A stretch of DNA of 64,000 bases. Origin: Nesterenkonia populi (lineage in GTDB: Bacteria; Actinomycetota; Actinomycetes; Actinomycetales; Micrococcaceae). The translations under genes and the position numbers were made by a program. Under the pieces are notes generated by a model that was not told where the DNA came from, ran no database searches, and saw nothing but the letters and a program-made list of their open reading frames with translations. Below are positions 9,040-17,020 of this stretch, piece by piece; position 1 is the stretch's first letter; every line of letters begins with the position of its first letter. The stretch covers positions 2,170,001 through 2,234,000 of the forward strand of contig NZ_VOIL01000001.1 of the NCBI RefSeq assembly GCF_007994735.1. Reading direction: 5' to 3'.

Positions 9040-9825
9040 TCAGATGGTGTAGGTGGCGCCGGGCTGGACCACCAGGGTCTCACCAGAATGCCGGGCGGCG
9101 GCGGCCTCCGCCACCGTATCGGCGTCTGTCCAGACAGGAATGTGGGTCAGCAGCAGCTGCTCGGCCCCGGCATCGGCAGCGGTCTGCCCGGCGCGGGCGC
9201 CGGTGAGGTGGATGCCGCGCAGCTCCTCATCCCGGCCGTCCTGGAAGGCGGCCTCGCAGAGGAACACGTCCACGTCACGGGCAGCCTCGGTCAGCCCCTC
9301 GCAGGCATCGGTGTCCCCGGAATAGGTCAGGGTGCGAACGGCGCCGTCCGCCCCGGCGGCCTCGATCCGCAGGGCATAGGCCTCCGGGGTGGGGTGCCAG
9401 ACGCCGTGCGGGGTGATGGTGAACGGGCCCACCGTGTGCGGCCGGCCTTCGGCCCAGTGCCGGAAGTCGAACTCCTCAGCCATCCCCGGCTCCGCGTCGA
9501 TCCCGTAGACCTCCGCGGCCCGGCGTGCGGTGTTCTCCGGCCCATAGACAGGGATTCTGCCGGGGCCGAAGCCGACCGGATGCCACTTGGCGACCACATG
9601 CAGGCCGCAGATATCGTTGAAATGGTCCGGGTGCAGATGGGAGAACGCCACCGCGTCGATCTCGTCGAGCCCGATGTGGCGCTGCAGCGCCCCCAGGGCC
9701 CCGTTGCCCAGATCCAGCAGCAGCCGCCAGGTCCGCCCAGCATGCTCGGCGCTGACAAGGTAGCAGGAGGCCGGAGACTCCGGGCCCGGGAACGAGCCGC
9801 TGCAGCCGATAATGGTGAGCTCCAT
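9040..9825 (-). CDS. MBL-fold metallo-hydrolase (RNase Z-like)
   Basis: 261-residue metallo-beta-lactamase-fold protein. It begins [20 protein letters not shown], as RNase Z-like hydrolases do. It carries the di-zinc motif [10 protein letters not shown] (HxHxDH), a later [13 protein letters not shown] (bridging Asp), an EAAF block and THIPVW. The position just upstream of rph is common in actinobacteria and suggests an RNA or nucleotide role, but the exosite of true tRNase Z is not obvious and the substrate is unknown. The ATG lies 7 nt after TAGGGT, so it is probably leaderless. Confidence 0.88.
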   Translation of the reverse strand: MELTIIGCSGSFPGPESPASCYLVSAEHAGRTWRLLLDLGNGALGALQRHIGLDEIDAVAFSHLHPDHFNDICGLHVVAKWHPVGFGPGRIPVYGPENTARRAAEVYGIDAEPGMAEEFDFRHWAEGRPHTVGPFTITPHGVWHPTPEAYALRIEAAGADGAVRTLTYSGDTDACEGLTEAARDVDVFLCEAAFQDGRDEELRGIHLTGARAGQTAADAGAEQLLLTHIPVWTDADTVAEAAAARHSGETLVVQPGATYTI

Positions 9826-9838
9826 GCCGTTCACCCTA
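9826..9838 (-). promoter_or_regulatory. Leaderless promoter of the MBL-fold gene
   Basis: TAGGGT on the minus strand (9838-9833) followed by 7 nt and the ATG at 9825, inside the short gap to DUF2017. Confidence 0.55.
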
Positions 9839-9850
9839 CCGCCCGGCCGC

Positions 9851-10540
9851 TCAGCCTTCAGGTTCCTCCTCATCAGGCATCACCCGCAGCATCGCGGAGA
9901 ACAGAGACTCCTGCAGCCAGGTGATGAACGTGTAGATCTCCGCCATGAAGGACTCGGTGGACTTGATGCTGCCCCCGGCGGCAACCTGGTGGACCCGCTC
10001 AGCGTCAGCCTCCTCCTCGATCCCCAGCCGCACCGACAGAGTCAGCCGCAGGTCGTTCAGGGCACGGCCGAAGATCGGCGCCTGCTCCTCGGCCAGGATC
10101 ACCGAGGTCGACTCCAGCAGCATTCGCGCAGTCCGCAGGTCACTGATCTTCGAGTCCCGCAGCGAGCCCTCCGCGAGGCGGCGCAGCTGACCCGCCTCCT
10201 CAGGGTCCTCGTGGGCGTCCGGCAGCAGCCGCGCCAGCACCTCGTCCTCGGGGGCGGCCAGGCCCGGCGCGGCGCCGTCGTCATCCTCCGGGGAACCCCC
10301 GAGCTCCTCCAGCCCTTCGCCCAGGCCCGCAAGCTCCGCCCGGAAATGCGCGAAGACCGGGTCGGCGTCGTCATCCTCCGCAGTGCCCCCTGCATCCGCC
10401 GGCGCCTGCTCGCCCACCTCCTCGGCGCGCGCCTGAAGCAGCTGGATCACATCCGCGCAGAGCCCCGTCAGCAGCCGCCGCTCATGCGCGTCCAGCTCCG
10501 CCCGGTAGCCGTGGGTGGTCGCACGGAACGCACGCGCCAT
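9851..10540 (-). CDS. DUF2017 family protein
   Basis: 229 residues, acidic, Leu/Ala/Glu-rich and predicted helical. It matches the actinobacterial DUF2017 family by context and features: an N-terminal MARAFRATTHGYRAELDAHE, a central acidic Asp/Glu linker and a C-terminal LGIEEEADAE block. It always accompanies clpS in these bacteria. The ATG overlaps the clpS stop by 1 nt (TGATG), so translation is coupled. A role in ClpS/ClpCP-mediated proteolysis is plausible from context only; no catalytic motif or membrane segment is seen. Confidence 0.85.
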   Translation of the reverse strand: MARAFRATTHGYRAELDAHERRLLTGLCADVIQLLQARAEEVGEQAPADAGGTAEDDDADPVFAHFRAELAGLGEGLEELGGSPEDDDGAAPGLAAPEDEVLARLLPDAHEDPEEAGQLRRLAEGSLRDSKISDLRTARMLLESTSVILAEEQAPIFGRALNDLRLTLSVRLGIEEEADAERVHQVAAGGSIKSTESFMAEIYTFITWLQESLFSAMLRVMPDEEEPEG

Positions 10541-10842
10541 CAGCCTGCCTCCTCGATCGTGGCCTGAAGCCCATAGTTGTGCATCGCCGTCACGTCCCGC
10601 TCAGCCTTCTCCCGGCCCCCCGTGGCGACGACGGCGCGGCCCTCCTGGTGCACCTTCATCATCAGCTCCTGGGCACGCTCCTTGGAATGCCCGAAGTAGC
10701 TGCGGAACACCCAGGCCACATAGGACATCAGGTTGACCGGGTCGTTCCACACCACCACGTGGAAAGGCCGCTGCGGAGTCAGCACATGGCTGAGGCCGGT
10801 GTCCTCCCCCGTCAGGGTAGCGCCAGCAGTCGTCACGTTCAC
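10540..10842 (-). CDS. clpS: ClpS, ATP-dependent Clp protease adaptor
   Basis: 100-residue adaptor that delivers N-degron substrates to ClpC/ClpA-ClpP. The core is present: VVVWNDPVNLMSYVAWVF (substrate pocket with the Asn-Asp pair), KERAQELMMKVHQEGRAVV, and the C-terminal EKAERDVTAMHNYGLQATIEE. The unstructured N-terminus is short. GTG at 10842 is taken as start; GTG at 10836 is as good with respect to the GGGAAG upstream. Divergent from pncB with overlapping -10 boxes. Confidence 0.95.
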   Translation of the reverse strand: MNVTTAGATLTGEDTGLSHVLTPQRPFHVVVWNDPVNLMSYVAWVFRSYFGHSKERAQELMMKVHQEGRAVVATGGREKAERDVTAMHNYGLQATIEEAG

Positions 10843-10898
10843 TCGCTTCCCGGTTCGTCGCTTCGTGCTGAGCCGGGTCCCCGGCTCGCTGTGTTGAC

Positions 10899-10905
10899 TA
10901 GTCTA
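10899..10905. promoter_or_regulatory. Overlapping back-to-back -10 boxes for pncB and clpS
   Basis: CTAGTCTAG is nearly self-complementary. On the plus strand TAGTCT (10899-10904) lies 6 nt before the GTG of pncB, giving a leaderless message. On the minus strand TAGACT (10905-10900) is a -10 box for clpS with a 5' UTR of about 50 nt. Confidence 0.5.
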
Positions 10906-10910
10906 GGTTC

Positions 10911-12230
10911 GTGAGCCGATCCACCGCACTGCTGACCGACCAGTACGAGCTGACCATGGTGCAGGCCGCCCTGCGCTCCGGGGCCGCCCACCGCCGCTGC
11001 GTGTTCGAAGTGTTCGGCCGCCGACTGCCCGCCGGGCGCCGGTACGGGGCGTTCGCAGGCACCGGCCGGATGCTGGAGGGGCTCCAGCGGTTCCGGTTCG
11101 GCGACGAGGCCCTGGGCTTCCTCCGCGAACGCGGCGTGGTGGACGAGCCCACCCTCGACTTCCTCGCCGACTACCGGTTCTCAGGGACCATCACCGGCTA
11201 CGCCGAGGGCGAGATCTGGTTCCCCCACTCCCCCGTGCTGAGGGTCGAGGCGACCTTCGCCGAGGCCTGCCTGCTGGAGACCTACATCCTCTCGGTGCTC
11301 AACCACGACTCCGCGATCGCCTCCGCCGGCTCCCGGATGGTGCAGGCCGCCGGCGGCACCGTCGCCGAGGGAGGCCGTCCCTGCGTGGAGATGGGCTCCC
11401 GCCGCACCCAGGAGGCCTCCGCGGCGGCGAGCGCCCGGGCCGCCGCCGTCGTCGGCTTCGCCGCGACCTCGAACCTGCAGGCCGGGTACGACTACGGCAT
11501 CCCCACCCTCGGCACCGCCGCGCACGCCTTCACCCTGCTGCACGACACCGAGGAGGAGGCCTTCGCCGCGCAGGTCGAGGCGTTCGGGCCCGGGACCACC
11601 CTGCTGGTGGACACCTACGACGTCGAGGCCGCCGTCCGCAAGGCCGTGGAGGTCGCTGGCCCGGAGCTCGGGGCGGTGCGCCTGGACTCAGGGGACCTGG
11701 TGGAGCAGGCGTTCATGGTCCGTGATCTGCTCGACTCGCTGGGGAGCACCAGCACCCGCATCATCGTCTCCTCCGACTTGGACGAGCACGCGATCGCCCG
11801 GCTGGCCGCCGCCCCGGTGGACTCCTACGGAGTCGGCACCCGGCTGGTCACCGGGGCCGGGGCCCCCACCGCCGGGATGGTGTACAAGCTGGTGCAGCAC
11901 GAGGACGACGCCGGCCGGCCCGTCCCCGTGGAGAAGGCCGCCGAGGGCAAGACAAGCCGCGGCGGGGTCAAGCACCCCGTCCGCACCTTTGGCAGCAGCG
12001 GCACGGCCTCCGCCGAGCTGATCGGCGTCGGGAGCCTGCCCGAGACTGCCGACGATGCCCGCGAGCTGCAGGTGCCGCTCGTCGTCGACGGCGAAGTCCA
12101 GCCCGGCCGCACCGGGCCTGACGGCGTCGCCCGTGCCGCAGAACGCCATCGCGCCTCCTTCGCCGAGCTCCCCCGGGAGGCCCACCGTCTCTCCGAAGGC
12201 GAACCGGTGATCCCCACTGTGTTCCAGTGA
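10911..12230 (+). CDS. pncB: Nicotinate phosphoribosyltransferase
   Basis: 439-residue enzyme converting nicotinate and PRPP (with ATP) to nicotinate mononucleotide in NAD salvage. It starts LLTDQYELTMVQAALRSGAA, the hallmark N-terminus, and contains FEVFGRRLPAGRRYG, EMGSRRTQEASAAA (PRPP/phosphate contact and phosphorylated-His region), the barrel motif VRLDSGDL and a GVGTRLVTGAGAP loop. The leaderless GTG is 6 nt after TAGTCT. The nicotinamidase gene follows within 25 nt but has its own promoter, so nicotinamide to nicotinate to NaMN is encoded side by side. Confidence 0.95.
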   Translation: MSRSTALLTDQYELTMVQAALRSGAAHRRCVFEVFGRRLPAGRRYGAFAGTGRMLEGLQRFRFGDEALGFLRERGVVDEPTLDFLADYRFSGTITGYAEGEIWFPHSPVLRVEATFAEACLLETYILSVLNHDSAIASAGSRMVQAAGGTVAEGGRPCVEMGSRRTQEASAAASARAAAVVGFAATSNLQAGYDYGIPTLGTAAHAFTLLHDTEEEAFAAQVEAFGPGTTLLVDTYDVEAAVRKAVEVAGPELGAVRLDSGDLVEQAFMVRDLLDSLGSTSTRIIVSSDLDEHAIARLAAAPVDSYGVGTRLVTGAGAPTAGMVYKLVQHEDDAGRPVPVEKAAEGKTSRGGVKHPVRTFGSSGTASAELIGVGSLPETADDARELQVPLVVDGEVQPGRTGPDGVARAAERHRASFAELPREAHRLSEGEPVIPTVFQ

Positions 12231-12241
12231 GCGAGCCCCAC

Positions 12242-12254
12242 TAGACTGAGCCCT
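12242..12254 (+). promoter_or_regulatory. Leaderless promoter of pncA
   Basis: TAGACT at 12242-12247, then 7 nt, then the ATG at 12255, placed between the pncB stop and pncA. Confidence 0.6.
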
Positions 12255-12899
12255 ATGGCTGAAGCACTGGTGATCGTCGACGTCCAGCACGATTTCTGCG
12301 AAGGCGGGGCTCTCGCCGTCGAGGGCGGCGCCGCCCTGGCCGCTGAGCTCTCCGAGTTTCTGGAGGACAGCCACGCGGACTACGACGTCATCGTCGCCAC
12401 TCAGGACTGGCACATCGACCCTGGCGCGCACTTCAGCGATGCACCAGACTTTCAGCGCAGCTGGCCGGTGCACTGCGTGGCCGGCACCCTCGGCGCGGAG
12501 CTGCACGAGGACCTGGACACCGAACGGATCGAGGCTCGCTTTCTCAAGGGCCTCTATGACGACGGCTACTCCGGCTTCGAGGGACGGGCAGGCGACCCGG
12601 ACCGGACCGGGCTGAAGGAGGGCGAGAAGGAGAAGGCGGTCTCCCCCGGAGACGTCATCGAAGAGGACGCCCCTGATCTGGACGCCTACCTGCAGGAGCA
12701 CGAGATCGACACCGTCACCATCGTGGGCATCGCCACGGATCACTGTGTGCGGGCCACCGCTCTGGACGCCGCCGAGAACGACTACGCGGTCAAGCTGCTG
12801 ACCGACCTGACCGTCGGCGTGGACGAGGAGCGGATCCGGCAGACCTACGAGGAGCTGCGCGAGGCCGGGGTGGAGCTGCTGAGCTCCGAGGAGCTCTGA
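12255..12899 (+). CDS. pncA: Nicotinamidase (isochorismatase-like)
   Basis: 214-residue amidase that deaminates nicotinamide to nicotinate. The catalytic triad can be placed: Asp9 in VIVDVQHDF, Lys98 in FLKGLYDDGYSGFEG, and Cys164 in GIATDHCVRATA. The metal-site residues Asp51, His53 and His59 sit in TQDWHIDPGAHF. All match PncA rather than generic isochorismatases. It also predicts activation of pyrazinamide-type prodrugs, a family property. It is adjacent to pncB; a VOC-fold gene follows 5 nt after its stop and probably shares the transcript. Confidence 0.93.
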   Translation: MAEALVIVDVQHDFCEGGALAVEGGAALAAELSEFLEDSHADYDVIVATQDWHIDPGAHFSDAPDFQRSWPVHCVAGTLGAELHEDLDTERIEARFLKGLYDDGYSGFEGRAGDPDRTGLKEGEKEKAVSPGDVIEEDAPDLDAYLQEHEIDTVTIVGIATDHCVRATALDAAENDYAVKLLTDLTVGVDEERIRQTYEELREAGVELLSSEEL

Positions 12900-12904
12900 G
12901 CATC

Positions 12905-13267
12905 GTGCAGATCACGCGCGTCACCACCGTGCTCGACGCCGCCGATGTGGGCCAGGAGGTGGCCTTCTGGGCCGCCGTCCTGGGCGGCACGGCGGTGGGC
13001 GACCGGACGTGGCAGTCGGTGCGGCTGCCTGATGGGACCAAACCGGTGGCGGTGCAGCTCTCCCCCGATCATCGGCCGAGCCGCTGGCCCGATGAGCCGG
13101 TCAACGTGCACCTGGACCTGTGGGTGGAGGAGATCCGCCAGGCCCACGGCGAAGTGGTCAGCCGGGGCGCCGAACTGATCCAGGAGGGTGAGCACACCGC
13201 GCTGGGCAGCTTCAACGTCTACCTCTCCCCCGCCGGCCATCCCTTCTGCCTCTGCTGGCACCCCTGA
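12905..13267 (+). CDS. VOC (glyoxalase/bleomycin-resistance fold) protein
   Basis: 120 residues with the paired beta-alpha-beta-beta-beta VOC fold signature: an N-terminal VTTVLDAADVGQEVAFWAAVLGG, VNVHLDLWVEE in the middle and AGHPFCLCW at the end, the last being typical of the glyoxalase-like actinobacterial VOC subgroup. The substrate is unknown; these proteins range from lyases to antibiotic binders. GTG start, 5 nt after the pncA stop, so it probably belongs to the pncA transcript. A repeat cluster begins at its stop codon. Confidence 0.82.
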   Translation: MQITRVTTVLDAADVGQEVAFWAAVLGGTAVGDRTWQSVRLPDGTKPVAVQLSPDHRPSRWPDEPVNVHLDLWVEEIRQAHGEVVSRGAELIQEGEHTALGSFNVYLSPAGHPFCLCWHP

Positions 13268-13371
13268 CGCACGTTTCGAGGAGACGCATAGCGACTCGGG
13301 CGCGGCTGCTGCCCTTCGTCCGTGCGTAGAGACCGTCTTCTGGCCGCCCCGCGCACATTTGGAGGAGATGC
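13266..13371 (+). repeat. Repeat cluster A (forward-reverse-forward copies of a ~20-nt element)
   Basis: Three related copies: forward at 13266-13287 (ACGCACGTTTCGAGGAGACG), a shorter reverse copy at about 13313-13328 (read on the minus strand CTACGCACGGACGAAG), and forward at 13351-13371 (GCGCACATTTGGAGGAGATG). The outer copies start 85 nt apart. A cluster of the same layout lies on the other side of the next gene. Copies were aligned by eye. Confidence 0.55.
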
Positions 13372-13380
13372 CCCTCGCCT

Positions 13381-14436
13381 CTAACCCGCCTGGAACCGTC
13401 TCAGCGCCCGATGGGGCACTCCAGCTGCCAGCAGTTTGCGGCCCAGCTCCTGCGGACTGCCGAGGTCATCCCAGGTGATCCTCACCACCCGCAGGCCCAT
13501 CAGGCGCAGCGCGTCCTCCCGGAGCTTCTCCTGCTTCACAGCGTCTTCGACCGCGATTCCGCTGAACCCTCGGGTGTACTTGATCATTCCGTCGAACTCG
13601 CAGACCACGCCGGCGTCGCCGTCGTCCCAGAAGAAGTCCAGCCTGACCCTGCCGATCCGGGGCAGGTGCAGCTCCTTCTGCAGCTCTGGAGGCTCAAACC
13701 CCAGCTCGTCGAAAAGCACTCGGCTCCGTGATTCGCCCACGCTCTCCGAGCGGGGATCCGCGAACGCGCGAAGCTCCCTCCACTCCCCCATGTTCCGCCC
13801 CCTGTGCAGCGCCTCGGCGTGGTCGAGAGCATCTCCGGTGACTGCCCGCCCGAACACGTAGCTGCCCGCCATGACCGCATCGAGGATGACGATGGCCTCC
13901 TGCCGCGGAAGCTGCGGAAGGGTGGATATGAGCACACGCGGCAAGGACTGCACCCGGACAGCGACAGGTTCACCATCCTCGTAGGTGATGCCCGGAACAG
14001 GCAGGCTGACCGCCGGCAGAGCCGCCTGCCCCTGAGGCGTCCCCGCTGCTCCGGAGGCTCCGCCCGGGAGAGCCCCAGGGGAATGCTGGACATGCAGCGG
14101 AAAGCAGGGGGTGGTGAAACGGCCTGAGCGGCTCCGGTGCGGGCTCTGGCAGTGCACGGTGCGAGGCCATGTCAGCAGCGGCGCCCCGTAGAGCGACAGA
14201 GCGGTGACGTCGCAGAAGGCGAGGGTCGGCATCGTCAGTCCGACAGCTGCGGCGAAGGCGCGGTGCCGTTCGCTGAGCCTCGCGCTCTGCCACTGCTCGG
14301 GGTCCACGAACACGCCTCGCCGCAGTCGCTTCACATCTCCGCGCTGCGCTGCTCGGGTAAGCGCCGACTGAGAGCGGCCGCGAGCGTTCCCCGCTCGTAT
14401 GAGGGTGATCCCACCATCTTCAGATGCTCCGTCCAT
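13381..14436 (-). CDS. AbiEi-like N-terminal domain plus DUF559/Vsr-like endonuclease-fold protein, function unknown
   Basis: 351 residues. The N-terminal ~60 residues look like the winged-helix start of AbiEi-type antitoxins (VKRLRRGVFVDPEQW). The C-terminal third resembles the DUF559/very-short-patch-repair nuclease fold: RVRLDFFWDDGDAGVVCEFD, then GMIKYTRGFSG, KQEKLREDAL and LRVVRITWDDL, giving candidate catalytic Asp and Glu residues. Such proteins occur in many copies in Micrococcales and lack a demonstrated function. No partner toxin gene is beside it, so a classic type IV toxin-antitoxin pair is unlikely. The gene is bracketed by repeat clusters A and B. Confidence 0.75.
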   Translation of the reverse strand: MDGASEDGGITLIRAGNARGRSQSALTRAAQRGDVKRLRRGVFVDPEQWQSARLSERHRAFAAAVGLTMPTLAFCDVTALSLYGAPLLTWPRTVHCQSPHRSRSGRFTTPCFPLHVQHSPGALPGGASGAAGTPQGQAALPAVSLPVPGITYEDGEPVAVRVQSLPRVLISTLPQLPRQEAIVILDAVMAGSYVFGRAVTGDALDHAEALHRGRNMGEWRELRAFADPRSESVGESRSRVLFDELGFEPPELQKELHLPRIGRVRLDFFWDDGDAGVVCEFDGMIKYTRGFSGIAVEDAVKQEKLREDALRLMGLRVVRITWDDLGSPQELGRKLLAAGVPHRALRRFQAG

Positions 14437-14866
14437 CCGGACGATCCTGTCCTGCTCGCTGCCCCGTCGCCACCGCTCTCATGCCGCCTGTGGATAACTG
14501 CCCAGATTGACGCCGTGATCTGCGGCATGGTGCTTGCTCGGAGGCCGAACGCGCATTCGTCCGCTCGTGCCCCCTCCCAGACGCATGTTCTGAGGAGAGG
14601 GGGCGCATTCAACACCTGGAGTTCTTCCTCCAAACGTGCGTATCAGCACGCTTCAGGTTCACCAACGCACGATTCGAGGGGATACGTGGGCGGGGAAGAC
14701 GGCGCCGGCCACGGACAGGGGCGGCTCTCTGACCAGCCTTCCGTCAGGCTCGGAGCCTTGGGCCAGGCCGTTTCGGCCCCGCAGTCGCTGCGGAGCGCCA
14801 GCCCGCCTCCGGAGCATCCTGTGGTCGCTCATGGCCTCACCCTCATTCAGGAGAGGAGCCGCCGAC
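14437..14866. other. Gene-free interval upstream of the DUF559-like gene
   Basis: 430 nt between the start of the AbiEi/DUF559-like gene and the 3' end of the helicase gene. Apart from repeat cluster B (14581-14686), I see no protein with family resemblance, no tRNA and no clear terminator. Open frames crossing it have no recognisable content. Confidence 0.6.
14581..14686 (+). repeat. Repeat cluster B (forward-reverse-forward copies)
   Basis: Forward copy at 14581-14600 (ACGCATGTTCTGAGGAGAGG); reverse copy at 14622-14642 (minus-strand TACGCACGTTTGGAGGAAGA); forward copy at 14664-14686 (AACGCACGATTCGAGGGGAT). The outer copies start 83 nt apart, almost the same spacing and orientation order as cluster A. 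Shared consensus is roughly ACGCACGTTTGGAGGAGATG. Confidence 0.6.
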
Positions 14867-16642
14867 TCAGGCTCTCGTGAACCAGAGCTGGATGGTCCTC
14901 AGCCGCTCCTCCAGCTGGGACTGATCGGCCTGCGGGACCGCCGGGCCGCCGCACTTCTCCCGCAGCTTGGTATGGATGCTCCCCTGGTGCATCCCCGTCT
15001 TCGCCGCATAGGCGGACACTGACTTGCTGAGCTTGGTGCGCAGCTCCTTGAGCTGACGGTGATCCACGACGTCGCGCTGCCGCTCCGCCGCCGAGGGGCT
15101 GCGCCTCATCTGCTCCGCCTGCTGCTTCCGCAGCAGCTCCGAGACCTGCTCAGGCTCCAGCAGTCCGGGGATCGCCAAGAACCCGAGCTCCTCATCCGAG
15201 CCGACGTCCCCGCCGAGGCCGAACTCCTCCCCGTCGAACATCACCCGGTCGAAGGAGGCAGAGGACCCCAAGGCGGCGAACTCTCCGCGGGCCAGCTGGT
15301 CCGAGGCCTTGTCCTCCCCCTGCTCCTCGTCCAGCGGGTCGATGAGCTCCTCGCCCTCCGCCGGCTCCTCATGATCCTTGCCCAGGGCATGGTCCCGCTC
15401 CGCCTCCAGGGCATTGGCCAGGTCGGTGAGGATCGGCACCGAGGGCAGGAAGACGCTGGCCACCTCAGCCTTCTTCCGCAGACGCACAAAACGCCCCACC
15501 GCCTGGGCGAAGAACAGCGGGGTCGAGGTCGATGTCGCGTAGACCCCCACGCACAGCCGAGGAACGTCCACTCCCTCGGACACCATTCGGACCGCGACCA
15601 TCCAGTGCCGTGAGCCGTCGGCGCTGAACTCCTCGATCTTGCTGGAGGCCTCCTTGTCATCGGAGAGCACCACTGTGGTTCTCCGGCCCGTCAGCGCATC
15701 CAGCTGGGCGGCGTAGGCACGCGCATCGTCGTGGTCAGTGGCGATCACCAGGCCGCCGGCGTCGGGGATGCGGTCGCGGACTTTCAGCAGCCGCTGGTGG
15801 GCGGCGCGCAGCACCGCGGGAATCCACTCACCCTCGGGGTTCAGGGCGGTTCGCCAGGCGTGCTGGGTGATGTCCTTGGTGGCCGCACCGCCCAGGGTCG
15901 CCTCCATCTCCTCCCCGGAGGAGGTGCGCCAGCGCATGGTGCCCGAATAGGTCATGAAAACCACCGGACGGACCACCTGGTCATGAAGGGCGGGGCCGTA
16001 GCCGTAGGCGTAGTCGGCCTTTGAGCGGCGGACCCCGTCGTTGTCCTCCACGTACTCCACGAACGGGATCGGTGCGGTGTCCGATCGGAACGGGGTGCCG
16101 GTGAGCGCGAGACGACGTGCGGCCGGGTCGAAGGCCTCCCGGACACCGTCTCCCCAGGACAGGGCATCGCCGGCATGATGGATCTCGTCGAAGATCACCA
16201 GGGTGCGGGCGGCCTCGGTCTTGTTGCGGTGCAGCGGCGGCTTGTTCGCCACCTGGGCATAGGTGACCGCCACCCCGACGAACTGGGTGCCGTGCCGACC
16301 GTCGCTGTTCTTGAAGTTGGGGTCGATGGCCAGACCCACCCTGGCGGCCGCGTCCGCCCACTGCCGCTTCAGGTGCTCGGTGGGGGCCACCACGTAGAGC
16401 CGGTTGACCTCCCCGGACTCGAAGAGCAGCTTGGCGACCCGCAGCGCAAAGGTGGTCTTACCGGCACCGGGGGTCGCGACGGCCAGAAAGTCTTTGGGCT
16501 TCCTGCTGATGTAGAGGTCCAAAGCCTCCTGCTGCCATTGGCGCAGGGTGGGGGCAGTGCCATGGGCGGCACGGTGAGGCAGGGCCGGGGGAAGCTCCGA
16601 TCCGACGTCGGTGCCGACGTCGAACAGGGACGGTTCGCTCAC
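14867..16642 (-). CDS. DEAD/DEAH-box superfamily 2 helicase
   Basis: 591 residues with superfamily 2 helicase motifs in order: a Q-like LRQWQQEALDLY, Walker A ATPGAGKTT, VVAPTEHLKRQW, motif II FDEIHHAGD, motif III ALTGTPFRS, SEGVDVPRL and motif VI QAVGRFVRLR. A C-terminal extension (about 440-591) is acidic and then helical. It is the actinobacterial helicase that sits next to DUF3039. DNA repair or RNA metabolism are both possible; substrate unknown. The GTG start directly abuts the DUF3039 stop codon, so the two are co-translated. Confidence 0.9.
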   Translation of the reverse strand: MSEPSLFDVGTDVGSELPPALPHRAAHGTAPTLRQWQQEALDLYISRKPKDFLAVATPGAGKTTFALRVAKLLFESGEVNRLYVVAPTEHLKRQWADAAARVGLAIDPNFKNSDGRHGTQFVGVAVTYAQVANKPPLHRNKTEAARTLVIFDEIHHAGDALSWGDGVREAFDPAARRLALTGTPFRSDTAPIPFVEYVEDNDGVRRSKADYAYGYGPALHDQVVRPVVFMTYSGTMRWRTSSGEEMEATLGGAATKDITQHAWRTALNPEGEWIPAVLRAAHQRLLKVRDRIPDAGGLVIATDHDDARAYAAQLDALTGRRTTVVLSDDKEASSKIEEFSADGSRHWMVAVRMVSEGVDVPRLCVGVYATSTSTPLFFAQAVGRFVRLRKKAEVASVFLPSVPILTDLANALEAERDHALGKDHEEPAEGEELIDPLDEEQGEDKASDQLARGEFAALGSSASFDRVMFDGEEFGLGGDVGSDEELGFLAIPGLLEPEQVSELLRKQQAEQMRRSPSAAERQRDVVDHRQLKELRTKLSKSVSAYAAKTGMHQGSIHTKLREKCGGPAVPQADQSQLEERLRTIQLWFTRA

Positions 16643-16987
16643 CTACTTCTTGCCGAAGCCGAAGAAGCCGCGGCCACCGCCCTTGTCGGAGTCGTCCTTG
16701 CCGGACTCGCCGAACTCCTCGTAGATCTCCTTGCACTCCGGGCAGACCGGGAAGCTCTTGGGGTCCCGGGAGGGCACCCAGACCTTGCCGCAGAGGGCTA
16801 CGACGGCGTTTCCCTCCACCATGGACTGGGTGATCTTGTCCTTCTTCACATAGTGGGCGAAGCGCTCGTGGTCGCCGGGCTCGGAGACCTGCGGGGCCGT
16901 CTCCCGCTCGATGGTGGCCGCGCCGCCGGTGGACGGGGCGGCTGCCGGGTCAGCAGTGTGCATGGTGAGTTCGTCGATGCTGGACAT
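16643..16987 (-). CDS. DUF3039 family protein
   Basis: 114-residue small protein. The conserved part is HERFAHYVKKDKITQSMVEG followed by VVALCGKVWVPSRDP and FPVCPECKEIYEE. The Cys of ALCGK and the CPEC pair look like a zinc ribbon. The C-terminal tail is Gly/Lys/Phe-rich (GRGFFGFGKK). Always found beside the helicase in actinobacteria; function unknown. First gene of the two-gene unit, 33 nt downstream of ddl. Confidence 0.88.
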   Translation of the reverse strand: MSSIDELTMHTADPAAAPSTGGAATIERETAPQVSEPGDHERFAHYVKKDKITQSMVEGNAVVALCGKVWVPSRDPKSFPVCPECKEIYEEFGESGKDDSDKGGGRGFFGFGKK

Positions 16988-17020
16988 GTGAAGGACCTCC
17001 GTCAGTCGATGCGGACCAGT

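Noticed and set aside
11688..12743. 351-codon minus-strand frame across pncB and pncA
   Set aside because: Both genes on the plus strand have complete catalytic motifs; the minus frame has none.
13381..14436. Type IV toxin-antitoxin pair (AbiEi/AbiEii)
   Set aside because: Only an AbiEi-like N-terminus is present. There is no nucleotidyltransferase toxin gene beside it, and its C-terminus is nuclease-like instead.
13266..14686. CRISPR array
   Set aside because: The repeated units are imperfect, alternate in orientation and have no regular spacers; there are no cas genes. No CRISPR array was seen elsewhere in the window.
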